From an uncultured Flavobacteriaceae bacterium (GTDB lineage Bacteria > Bacteroidota > Bacteroidia > Flavobacteriales > Flavobacteriaceae): DNA of 6,779 nucleotides. A program made the translations under genes and the position numbers. Under the pieces are notes generated by a model. The model was not told the origin of the DNA. It was given only the letters and a program-made list of their open reading frames with translations, and made no database searches. Location of the stretch: assembly GCA_913052425.1 (NCBI GenBank), contig CAJXEG010000075.1, forward strand, positions 1 to 6,779, written 5' to 3'. This document shows, piece by piece, positions 1-6,401 of the stretch. Each line of letters opens with the position of its first letter. Position 1 is the first letter of the stretch.

Positions 1-1
1 A

Positions 2-1042
2 TTATCTTGCTACGCGGCCACTGGCGTCACCGCTCATTAATTTTTCTACTTCAGCTACTGTGACCAAATTGGCATCGCCCTTGATGGTGTGTTTTAAACA
101 GGAGGCGGCCACTGCAAAGTTCAATGCATTCTGATCGTCCTCGGGATACTGTAACAAACCATAAATCAATCCTCCCATAAAGGAGTCACCCCCTCCTACT
201 CTGTCCACGATGTGGGTGATCTGATATTCGGGACTGGTATAAATGTTATGCCCGTCGTAGAGTATCCCAGCCCAGGTGTTGTGGGAAGCAGAAATAGATC
301 CTCTCAGGGTAGTGATCACTTTTTTCGCTTTGGGAAATTTTTTCATCATCTGTTCGCATACCGACTGAAAAGCCTCGGCTTTGACCTGATCGCCTTGGGT
401 GGTTATGTCCAATCCCTCGGGTTTGATCCCAAAATGTTTTTCGGCATCCTCCTCATTACCAAGAATGATATCACAATAGGAGGTCAACTCGGTCATGATG
501 GGTTCAGAGGGTTGACCGTATTTCCATAGTTTGGCGCGATAATTCAAATCTGTAGAAACGGTAATTCCCTTTTCACTGGCAATTTTTACAGCCTCCAAAC
601 AGGCATCGGCAGCGCCTTGAGAAATGGCCGGAGTGATTCCGGTCCAGTGGAACCAATTGACCCCCTCAAATACAGCATCCCAATCGATTATTCCCGCAGT
701 GATCTCTGCCATGGCAGAGTGGGCACGGTCATATACGACCTTACTGCCTCTGCTCACCGCTCCGGTTTCTAAAAAGTAAATCCCCAGACGGTCGCCTCCA
801 TAGGCGATGTGTTGTGTTCCTACCCCTCTTTTACGCATTTCCATCATCGCGCATGCTCCCATATCGTTTTGAGGCAAGCGGGTTACAAATTCGACAGGAA
901 CACCATAATTGGAAAGGGATACAGCAACATTAGATTCTCCTCCTCCATAGACTACGTCAAAGTTGTTGGCCTGAGAGAATCTTAAATTACCGGGAGGTGA
1001 AAGTCTTAACATGATCTCACCGAAGGTGACTACTTTTTTCAT
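2..1042 (-). CDS. kdgK: 2-keto-3-deoxygluconate kinase (PfkB/ribokinase family), complete
   Basis: Cytoplasmic sugar kinase of 346 residues that would phosphorylate 2-keto-3-deoxygluconate (KDG) with ATP to KDPG, feeding the KDPG aldolase step. Visible family marks are the N-terminal GEIMLRLSPPG start, the glycine-rich sugar-binding segment GGGESN (33-38), the DLNYRAKLW segment (165-173) typical of KDG kinases, the NEEDAE segment (196-201), and the PfkB signature DRVGGGDSF (280-288). Asp286 is the expected catalytic base and GGG the anion hole. The DRVGGGDS form replaces the commoner DTTGAGDA but is familiar in this subfamily. The C-terminal GDASGRV tail indicates the protein is complete. The start is an ATG, 15 bases after the stop of the DUF4861 gene, with no Shine-Dalgarno sequence. 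The substrate is inferred from uxuA and uxaC in the same operon; a kinase for another keto-sugar acid is the main alternative. The TAA stop lies at the window edge, so the downstream gene is not visible. Confidence 0.92.
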   Translation of the reverse strand: MKKVVTFGEIMLRLSPPGNLRFSQANNFDVVYGGGESNVAVSLSNYGVPVEFVTRLPQNDMGACAMMEMRKRGVGTQHIAYGGDRLGIYFLETGAVSRGSKVVYDRAHSAMAEITAGIIDWDAVFEGVNWFHWTGITPAISQGAADACLEAVKIASEKGITVSTDLNYRAKLWKYGQPSEPIMTELTSYCDIILGNEEDAEKHFGIKPEGLDITTQGDQVKAEAFQSVCEQMMKKFPKAKKVITTLRGSISASHNTWAGILYDGHNIYTSPEYQITHIVDRVGGGDSFMGGLIYGLLQYPEDDQNALNFAVAASCLKHTIKGDANLVTVAEVEKLMSGDASGRVAR

Positions 1043-1057
1043 TCAAATTTATTAATA

Positions 1058-2224
1058 TTAGTTGATATTGAGTTGTATTGGGTTTTCAATTTTAATGGCC
1101 AGATCATCCAAATGGGCTTCCCAAGCTTCATGATCTGCAAATTGATTGCTTTCAGACCAGTAGAAGCCTACATAATAGACCAATGACTGGTTTAAGATCT
1201 TAAGATCTAAAAACACATGATTTTGATCCTTTATTTGGGGGTTGTATATGTGTTGACTTTTAAAATGCTTTTGGGGGGTCAAAATCACATTACTCAGTAT
1301 GGTTTCAAAATGATTTTGTTTAAAAATAAGGAGATTGTTCTTGTCGATGATGCCTCCATGATTTTCCTGAAGTGATATTCCAGCAGCAATATGATCCGTT
1401 CCCTGAATGGAAACCTCAATTTTCATCAGATTATTTCCATAATCCAAACTGATGGTTTTTTGTTCTTTGATCATTCCCTGAGGGCCTTGCCAATCGGCGT
1501 AATCCAATTGAAAAAGCGTTCGTAACGGTCCCGTGGCCAAGGTTTTGTGGGCGGTAAAATTTTTGGATACAAAATACTGATCATCTGCTCCTTTGATGGC
1601 CAAGCCTCCCGCACCCCTGCTGATGCCCACATGGTAGTTGTCCAATCCTTCTCCGTGATCCTCATGATAGCTGATCCCTTCCTCTTCACTGGCTTTGTAC
1701 CATTTGTTGATGACGGGATAACTAACTTTTTTTAACCAACAATCAATACCACTGGAGATGATCCCCCCTTCTTTTCCCTCCTCGACCAGTGCTTGGGCCC
1801 TAGGGCCGTAGGTTCTGAAGGCCACCTTGTCATTTTCCCATGTATAATCGTCAATTCGGGTGGGTACGATTCTGGAAAAGCAATACTCCACAGCTTCCGG
1901 CTTGTCGGGTTGTTCTTTCAGATGAAAGGTCTTTTGTGATGAAGGGGCCAATTGGGGTTGAAAAATGAGTTGATCCATCTTGCCATCTTGATCCACATCG
2001 ATGAGTTGAGTCGTCAGAAAGGTATTTTCTGAAGGATCATAGACCCCTATTTTATCAATTTTGGAAGACAATGGCTCTGGCAGGTCTGCTATCAAAACCT
2101 CAACGGTTTCGTTTTGACGCACAATACTGAGGTTGTTGGTTAGATGAATACTAACTGGAGTTGGGGCACATGAGGCCATAAGACAAATCACGCCCAACAG
2201 TTGAATGGTTTTGGTAGAAATCAT
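1058..2224 (-). CDS. DUF4861 domain lipoprotein, function unknown, probably uronate-related
   Basis: A 388-residue exported protein that I recognise as DUF4861-like; no reaction can be assigned from sequence. Residues 1-19 form a lipoprotein signal peptide with a hydrophobic core (LLGVICLMAS) and acceptor Cys19. The mature protein has DVDQDGKMDQL at 76-86, a DxDxDG calcium-loop-like motif followed by a strand. It then has family-like blocks: RIVPTRIDDYTWEND (118-132) continuing VAFRTYGP (134-141), SGIDCWLKK (158-166), and a His/Asp-rich block YHEDHGEGLD (186-195) followed by VGISRGAGG (199-207). The last third looks beta-rich and has no transmembrane segment. Mature Cys-Ala-Pro lacks the acidic run of Bacteroidota surface-export signals, so a periplasm-facing anchor is my inference. 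The gene starts 24 bases after dctM and ends 15 bases before kdgK, so it belongs to the uronate operon. It could act on uronate-containing oligosaccharides, bind them, or be a mutarotase-like accessory. Confidence 0.85.
   Translation of the reverse strand: MISTKTIQLLGVICLMASCAPTPVSIHLTNNLSIVRQNETVEVLIADLPEPLSSKIDKIGVYDPSENTFLTTQLIDVDQDGKMDQLIFQPQLAPSSQKTFHLKEQPDKPEAVEYCFSRIVPTRIDDYTWENDKVAFRTYGPRAQALVEEGKEGGIISSGIDCWLKKVSYPVINKWYKASEEEGISYHEDHGEGLDNYHVGISRGAGGLAIKGADDQYFVSKNFTAHKTLATGPLRTLFQLDYADWQGPQGMIKEQKTISLDYGNNLMKIEVSIQGTDHIAAGISLQENHGGIIDKNNLLIFKQNHFETILSNVILTPQKHFKSQHIYNPQIKDQNHVFLDLKILNQSLVYYVGFYWSESNQFADHEAWEAHLDDLAIKIENPIQLNIN
1191..1212. repeat. Near-perfect palindrome in the DUF4861 gene
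   Basis: A 14-bp perfect palindrome AGATCTTAAGATCT (1195-1208), flanked by one mismatched pair and then TTT/AAA, gives a 22-bp dyad. It encodes part of FLDLKIL near the end of the DUF4861 protein. A perfect 14-bp palindrome is expected about 0.4 times by chance in a window this size, so function is doubtful. Confidence 0.3.
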
Positions 2225-2248
2225 AGTGTTGTGTTTTAATTGAATTAT

Positions 2249-3547
2249 TTACACTCCAAAAAGTTCAGGCAACCACAAACTTAACTGAGGGATATAGGTT
2301 ACCAAAAACAAAGATAAAATCATGACTAAAAATAAGGGAATAAGGGGTTTAATAACTTTTGATATGGTGGTTTTTGCTATCCCTACTCCAACGAATAAAA
2401 CGGAGCCTACTGGAGGTGTACAAAGTCCAATACAAAGATTGAGCATAAGAACGATTCCGAAGTGGGTAGGATCCATACCCAAATCGGTAACGATGGGTAG
2501 GAAAATAGGCGTAAAAATAAGTACTGCAGGGGTAGCGTCCATAAAAACACCCACCGCCAACAAGATGACGTTGATCATCAAAAGGATGATGATCTTATTG
2601 TCACTCACAGACAACAAGGCATTGCTTATGTCTTGGGGTATATTCTCATAGGACAACACCCATGACATACACATAGAAGCCCCAATCAAAAGCATCACAA
2701 TGGCTGTGGTTTCAGAAGATTCTAAAATCACTTTTGGCAGTTTTTTTAAAGACAATTCTTTGTAATAAAAAGAAAGCAGTATGGTATAGAGCACAGCTAC
2801 GGCAGAAGCCTCTGTCGCGGTAAAGATTCCTGCAATGATTCCTCCAATGACGATCACCAAAAGCAATAAACTGGGGAGCGCATCGATGAATTTTGTGAAT
2901 ACTTCCTTAAGAGAAGAACGCTCACCAACTGGATATTTGTGCTTTTTGGCCCACACTATGGCGACAAGCATCATCAACAATCCAGTGAGAATTCCTGGAA
3001 TGTATCCAGCCAAAAATAAAGCGGCAATGGATACCCCCCCACTGGCCAGTGAATAAACAATCAGGGTATTACTGGGCGGAATGACCAATCCGGTGGTAGA
3101 AGAAGTAATGTTTACAGCAGCGCCAAACTCCTTTGAGTAGCCTTCTTTTTCCATTTCCGGCCCTAAAATGGTTCCCATGGCCGAAGCTGACGCCATCGCA
3201 GAGCCTGCAATAGCACCCATCATCATGGCAGATACGATGTTGATTAATGCCAATCCACCGGGCAAAAAGCCGACCAATGTTTTGGCAAAGGATATTAATC
3301 GCTTGGCGATGCCTCCCCTACTCATGATTTGTCCGGAGAGTATGAAAAAAGGGATGGCCAAAAGGGCGAAACTGTCAAGTCCTGTGGCAATTCGTTGAGA
3401 TACTGTAGTGGTGGCAGCCGAAAAAGGCATGGCCGACATCAAGGTAAACAAAGAGGACATGGCAATACACCATGCTACAGGTACACCAAGGGTTAACAGT
3501 ACTAAAAAACTAAAAACCAATATTATTACGGGTAGAAATTCAATCAT
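2249..3547 (-). CDS. dctM: TRAP transporter large permease subunit, DctM family
   Basis: Inner-membrane protein of 432 residues, the usual length for DctM, which forms the ion-coupled substrate channel of a tripartite TRAP importer. It is hydrophobic throughout, with roughly eleven or twelve membrane segments. Family marks include the N-terminal GVPVAWCIAMSS (21-32), IPFFILSGQIM (65-75), GSAMASASAMGT (115-126), TTGLVIPPSNTLIVYS (151-166), FTATEASAVAV (242-252), and the C-terminal pair GVFMDATPAVLIFTPIFLP (333-351) and LNLCIGLCTPPVGSVLFV (369-386). Its ATG overlaps the dctQ stop by one base (TAATG), which fits translational coupling and equal amounts of the two membrane subunits. The symbol is a family-level name. 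Substrate choice lies with the binding protein, and the neighbouring genes point to a hexuronate instead of the C4-dicarboxylates that gave DctM its name. Confidence 0.95.
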   Translation of the reverse strand: MIEFLPVIILVFSFLVLLTLGVPVAWCIAMSSLFTLMSAMPFSAATTTVSQRIATGLDSFALLAIPFFILSGQIMSRGGIAKRLISFAKTLVGFLPGGLALINIVSAMMMGAIAGSAMASASAMGTILGPEMEKEGYSKEFGAAVNITSSTTGLVIPPSNTLIVYSLASGGVSIAALFLAGYIPGILTGLLMMLVAIVWAKKHKYPVGERSSLKEVFTKFIDALPSLLLLVIVIGGIIAGIFTATEASAVAVLYTILLSFYYKELSLKKLPKVILESSETTAIVMLLIGASMCMSWVLSYENIPQDISNALLSVSDNKIIILLMINVILLAVGVFMDATPAVLIFTPIFLPIVTDLGMDPTHFGIVLMLNLCIGLCTPPVGSVLFVGVGIAKTTISKVIKPLIPLFLVMILSLFLVTYIPQLSLWLPELFGV

Positions 3548-3549
3548 TA
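3545..3549 (-). promoter_or_regulatory. dctQ/dctM stop-start overlap (TAATG)
   Basis: The TAA of dctQ and the ATG of dctM share one base, the same arrangement as uxaC/dctP. A weak AGG lies a few bases upstream of the ATG. Coupled translation of the two membrane subunits is the likely result, inferred from the geometry. Confidence 0.7.
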
Positions 3550-4008
3550 TGCCTGTTTTTTTAAGTCTAAAATTTTATAAAAAATGATCAGTATGCCACT
3601 GATCGGGATCACAGAATATACAACTCCTAAGGGAATCTTAAGTGCCGGTGAAAGTTGTTCCAAAACCAAGGTAATGTAAACCAACCGTACCCCTCCTATG
3701 AGCATACCCAAAATGGCAAAAGTCAGTATGGTCAGATTGATAAAGGTTTGTACCTTTTTTTGATTGGCCGAGCTAAATTTCTCCGAAAAATAAGTGATGG
3801 CGACATGATTTCCTTTTCCGGCCACATAGGCCGCACCTAATACTCCTACCCAAATCATAAGGTATCTGGCCAACTCGTCAGTGAATGAACTGGGATTAGC
3901 CAAAATATATCGTGAAAACACTTGCCACAATACATTGATTACCATGGCGGACATGATCACCACCAGTACTTTTTCTAAAACAGAATCTACCTGTGCTCTT
4001 ATTTTCAT
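3547..4008 (-). CDS. dctQ: TRAP transporter small permease subunit, DctQ family
   Basis: Inner-membrane protein of 153 residues with four predicted helices (about 13-36, 48-64, 88-110 and 125-147), the standard DctQ layout. It binds DctM and forms the membrane part of the importer. Conserved family features are WQVFSRYIL (28-36), DELARYLMIWVGVLGAA (44-60) and GKGNHVAI (64-71). I chose the ATG at 4006-4008, one base after the dctP stop (TAA-A-ATG). The open frame continues nine codons further to a TTG at 4033-4035, which would give 162 residues but overlap dctP by 26 bases. The ATG matches the tight junctions elsewhere in the operon and the usual family start, with a short basic lead before helix 1. 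The TAA stop shares one base with the dctM ATG. The function is secure by family and position between dctP and dctM; the symbol is family-level. Confidence 0.92.
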   Translation of the reverse strand: MKIRAQVDSVLEKVLVVIMSAMVINVLWQVFSRYILANPSSFTDELARYLMIWVGVLGAAYVAGKGNHVAITYFSEKFSSANQKKVQTFINLTILTFAILGMLIGGVRLVYITLVLEQLSPALKIPLGVVYSVIPISGILIIFYKILDLKKQA

Positions 4009-4012
4009 TTTA
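4006..4012 (-). promoter_or_regulatory. dctP/dctQ junction (TAA-A-ATG) that decides the dctQ start
   Basis: The dctP TAA (4010-4012) is followed by one base and then an ATG (4006-4008). This favours starting dctQ here over the in-frame TTG at 4033-4035 inside dctP. Upstream sequence is A/T-rich with no Shine-Dalgarno match. Confidence 0.7.
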
Positions 4013-4987
4013 TTGGATGTTTCTAATTTTTTCAATTAATGGTTTGATCAAAGGATCTTTTCCATATTTATCCGCAACCGACTTGGATTTTTCTACAAAA
4101 GAGGATTTATCGGGATAACTCACTTGAACACCTGCAGCTTTGACAGCTTCCAATGACTCCTGTTCCGAAGCCAACCATAACTTTCTCTGCGCTATCACTG
4201 ATATATCAACTGCTGTTTTTATCCATTTTTGTTCCTCATGGGTTAAACTGTTCCATAAGTGTGTACTCATAAGAACTACATCAGGAATCGCTGTGTGTTC
4301 GTCAATGGTATAAAACTTACAAACCTCGTAATGCCTTGATAAATAAAAACTAGGGGGATTGTTTTCTGCTCCATCCACTACCCCTTGTTGAAGTGCGGTG
4401 TAAAGCTCTCCCCAAGAAATGGGTGTGGGGGAACCGCCCAGAGATTTTACCATATCAATGGCGGTTTGACTCTCTTGAACTCTAATTTTTAATCCGTTCA
4501 AATCATCAGGCTTTTCCAATGGTTTGTCGATGGTATAAAAACTACGACTCCCGGAGTCGTAATAACCAAGGCCTTTAAGCCAGTATTTTTCTGTACCATT
4601 AAGTAATTCCTCTCCTACAGAACCATCAAGAACGCGATAATAATGATCTTTATCTTTAAATAGGTAAGGAATACCAAATACTTTGATGGTGGGAGAAAAA
4701 TTCTCCAGAACTGCAGCCGATGTCTTCATCATATCCAAGCTTCCAATTTGAACCAACTCAATTAATTGACGCTCAGTCCCCAATTGCTGACTTGGATATA
4801 TTAGCACTTTGAACCTTCCCTCTGAGATCTCCTCCAGTTTCTCTCCGAAAATGACCATCGCCTTGTGAACAGGATGACTGGTGCTCAATCCATGACCAAA
4901 ACGAATAATTTTTGTTGGGCTGATCTGATCACAGGAAATAAAACTGAGTAAACAAACGAATACGATAAGTGGTTGTAACTTGAACAT
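4010..4987 (-). CDS. dctP: TRAP transporter substrate-binding lipoprotein, DctP family (probable hexuronate binder)
   Basis: Solute-binding protein of 325 residues that would capture an acidic sugar in the periplasm and deliver it to the DctQ/DctM membrane pair. Family marks are FGHGLSTSHPVHKA (30-43), YPSQQLGTERQLIELVQIGSLDM (starting at 64), GIPYLF (105-110), SGSRSFY (145-151), LNGLKIRVQES (163-173) and GVVDGAENNP (202-211). Arg169, and probably Arg148, align with the arginines that clamp the substrate carboxylate in the family. The N-terminus resembles a lipoprotein signal (LLSFIS then Cys19), so the protein is probably tethered, unlike the soluble binding proteins of most proteobacterial TRAP systems. 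Phe at -3 is a weaker lipobox residue. The ATG shares one base with the uxaC stop (TAATG), indicating translational coupling. Hexuronate is inferred from uxaC, uxuA and kdgK in the operon; the exact ligand is not readable from sequence. Confidence 0.93.
   Translation of the reverse strand: MFKLQPLIVFVCLLSFISCDQISPTKIIRFGHGLSTSHPVHKAMVIFGEKLEEISEGRFKVLIYPSQQLGTERQLIELVQIGSLDMMKTSAAVLENFSPTIKVFGIPYLFKDKDHYYRVLDGSVGEELLNGTEKYWLKGLGYYDSGSRSFYTIDKPLEKPDDLNGLKIRVQESQTAIDMVKSLGGSPTPISWGELYTALQQGVVDGAENNPPSFYLSRHYEVCKFYTIDEHTAIPDVVLMSTHLWNSLTHEEQKWIKTAVDISVIAQRKLWLASEQESLEAVKAAGVQVSYPDKSSFVEKSKSVADKYGKDPLIKPLIEKIRNIQ
4543..4561 (-). repeat. Perfect inverted repeat / possible RNA hairpin inside dctP
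   Basis: On the plus strand TACGACTCC and GGAGTCGTA are separated by one base. In RNA this can fold as an 8-bp perfect stem with a three-base loop. It lies in the codons for YDSGSR of dctP, next to a probable carboxylate-binding arginine. No U-run follows it in the direction of transcription, so it is not an intrinsic terminator. It may be a mere product of the coding sequence. Confidence 0.45.
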
Positions 4988-4989
4988 TA
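4985..4989 (-). promoter_or_regulatory. uxaC/dctP stop-start overlap (TAATG)
   Basis: The TAA of uxaC and the ATG of dctP share one base. Such overlaps usually let terminating ribosomes restart on the next gene. There is no clear Shine-Dalgarno sequence upstream, only an A-rich end of uxaC. Coupling itself is inferred. Confidence 0.7.
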
Positions 4990-6399
4990 GTTTTTGTATT
5001 TAATAAAGTCTTTCAAATTGTGATAACATATATTTTCAACCATTTTCCCAAAAAAGACATGGTCGTTGGGCAATAACCCATTTTCAATATCATTTCCAAT
5101 CATATTACAAAGCAATCTTCTGAAATACTCATGTCGCGGGAAAGAGAGGAAACTACGACTGTCGGTCAACATACCTATAAATTTAGACAAAAGTCCCATA
5201 TTGGAAAGGGTTTTCATTTGTGATTCCATCCCGTCTTTCTGATCGAGAAACCACCAAGCAGTCCCCCATTGAATCTCTACTTTGTCGTTGTTAAAATTGC
5301 CGGGCATGGTGGCAAAAACCTCATTCATAGCGGGGTTTAGGTTGTAAAGTATGGTATTGGTGAGTTTGTTGTTGTCGTTGAGCATTCCCAGGAGTTTGGA
5401 AAGGTTTTTGGCTTGGTCAAAATCTCCGATGGAATCACAACCTACATCAGCGCCCAACTGTCTTTTTAATTTTTGATTGTTGCCTCTCAACGCTCCCAAA
5501 TGCAGTTGTTGTGTCCACCCAAAATCAAAATACATGACAAAGAGTTCATACAACACACAAGAGTTGAAGAGGCTGGCTTCGTCCGCAGAAGGGGGTTTTC
5601 CTGCAATGCGCTTTTTGAGAACAGCATCGGCTTCACCATGGGTAAAATCTGCTGCATGAGTAAATTCCAATCCGTGATCAGAAATTCTACAACCGTTTTG
5701 ATGAAAATAATCGACCCTGGACTTTAGGGCTGCCAACAGGCTGTCCAAATCCCGTATTTCTGTCTCGGCAACATCTCCCAGAGCCATGACGTAATCCAAG
5801 TATTGATCTTCCTCAATGCCAAAAATATTATCGGGTCTAAAACCAGGCAATACCTCCGGTCCCTTTTGATTGCTTGAAGCTATTGTTTGGTGATCTGAAA
5901 GATCGTCAATGGGATCATCGGTAGTGCACAACATTTCAACCTTCATGTCATTAAGCAAACTTTTGGGGGTCAAATCCAAAAGTTGTTTATTGGTTTCTTC
6001 AAAAATATCGGTTGAAGTAGAGGGCTGTAGCAGGGTTTTGATCCCAAAGTATCGCTGTAATTCTAGGTGCGTCCAGTGGAAAAGAGGGTTTCCCGCTGTA
6101 AAGGGAACAGTATAGGCCCATTGATCAAATTTTTGTTTATTGCTCACTTCTTTTCCGGTGATGAACTTTTCGGGTACCCCAAGGCTGCGCATGGCCCTCC
6201 ATTTGTAGTGATCACCATCCAACCAAATTTCGTTGATGCCCGCAAAGGGTTGATTGGCTGCAATCACATCCGGCGGTAGGTGATTGTGGTAGTCTATGAT
6301 GGGCATGGAAACAGCATAGTCAAAATAAAGTCGTTCTGCTGTTTTATTTTGAAGTAAAAAGTTATCTTTTATAAACGGTTCCGTATTCTTGAATTCCAT
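4987..6399 (-). CDS. uxaC: Uronate isomerase (glucuronate/galacturonate isomerase)
   Basis: Cytoplasmic metal-dependent isomerase of 470 residues, matching the E. coli enzyme in length. It interconverts D-glucuronate and D-fructuronate (and D-galacturonate and D-tagaturonate), the first intracellular step of hexuronate breakdown. It belongs to the amidohydrolase superfamily. Family features are the metal-binding HxH in DYHNHLPP (His38, His40), GDHYKWRAMR (62-71, with Tyr65), GNPLFHWTHLELQRYFGI (103-120), TTDDPIDDL (159-167), SDHGLEF (240-246), QQLHLGALRGNN (297-308, with His300), and the very conserved MLTDSRSFLSFPRHEYFRR (410-428), where Asp413 and Arg415 correspond to the known active-site pair. 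All these key residues are present and no frameshift is seen. The ATG is two bases after the uxuA stop, and the stop overlaps the dctP start. With uxuA next to it, the glucuronate branch is better supported than the galacturonate branch, because no uxaA or uxaB is in the window. Confidence 0.97.
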   Translation of the reverse strand: MEFKNTEPFIKDNFLLQNKTAERLYFDYAVSMPIIDYHNHLPPDVIAANQPFAGINEIWLDGDHYKWRAMRSLGVPEKFITGKEVSNKQKFDQWAYTVPFTAGNPLFHWTHLELQRYFGIKTLLQPSTSTDIFEETNKQLLDLTPKSLLNDMKVEMLCTTDDPIDDLSDHQTIASSNQKGPEVLPGFRPDNIFGIEEDQYLDYVMALGDVAETEIRDLDSLLAALKSRVDYFHQNGCRISDHGLEFTHAADFTHGEADAVLKKRIAGKPPSADEASLFNSCVLYELFVMYFDFGWTQQLHLGALRGNNQKLKRQLGADVGCDSIGDFDQAKNLSKLLGMLNDNNKLTNTILYNLNPAMNEVFATMPGNFNNDKVEIQWGTAWWFLDQKDGMESQMKTLSNMGLLSKFIGMLTDSRSFLSFPRHEYFRRLLCNMIGNDIENGLLPNDHVFFGKMVENICYHNLKDFIKYKN

Positions 6400-6401
6400 C
6401 G

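Noticed and set aside
212..529. 105-residue open frame on the plus strand opposite kdgK
   Set aside because: It lies wholly opposite a well-conserved kinase gene, its translation resembles no family I know, and it has no start context. The other plus-strand frames opposite dctM, dctQ and uxaC are rejected on the same grounds.
1044..1051. TAAATTTG on the minus strand just upstream of kdgK, matching the Bacteroidota -7 promoter consensus TAnnTTTG
   Set aside because: No TTG/TTTG -33 element lies at the expected distance upstream, and transcription would start at or after the kdgK ATG. In A/T-rich spacer sequence the match is easily accidental.
1270..1275. Run of six G in the DUF4861 gene as a possible phase-variation tract
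   Set aside because: Six bases is too short to be a convincing slippage tract, and the reading frame is intact.
1471..1689. 72-residue minus-strand frame inside the DUF4861 gene
   Set aside because: It overlaps a clear coding frame on the same strand and has no recognisable features. It is a frame-shadow, not a gene.
2574..2595. GATCATC/GATGATC inverted repeat in dctM
   Set aside because: Seven-base arms around an eight-base loop in coding sequence are expected by chance, and no other operator-like copies are seen near starts.
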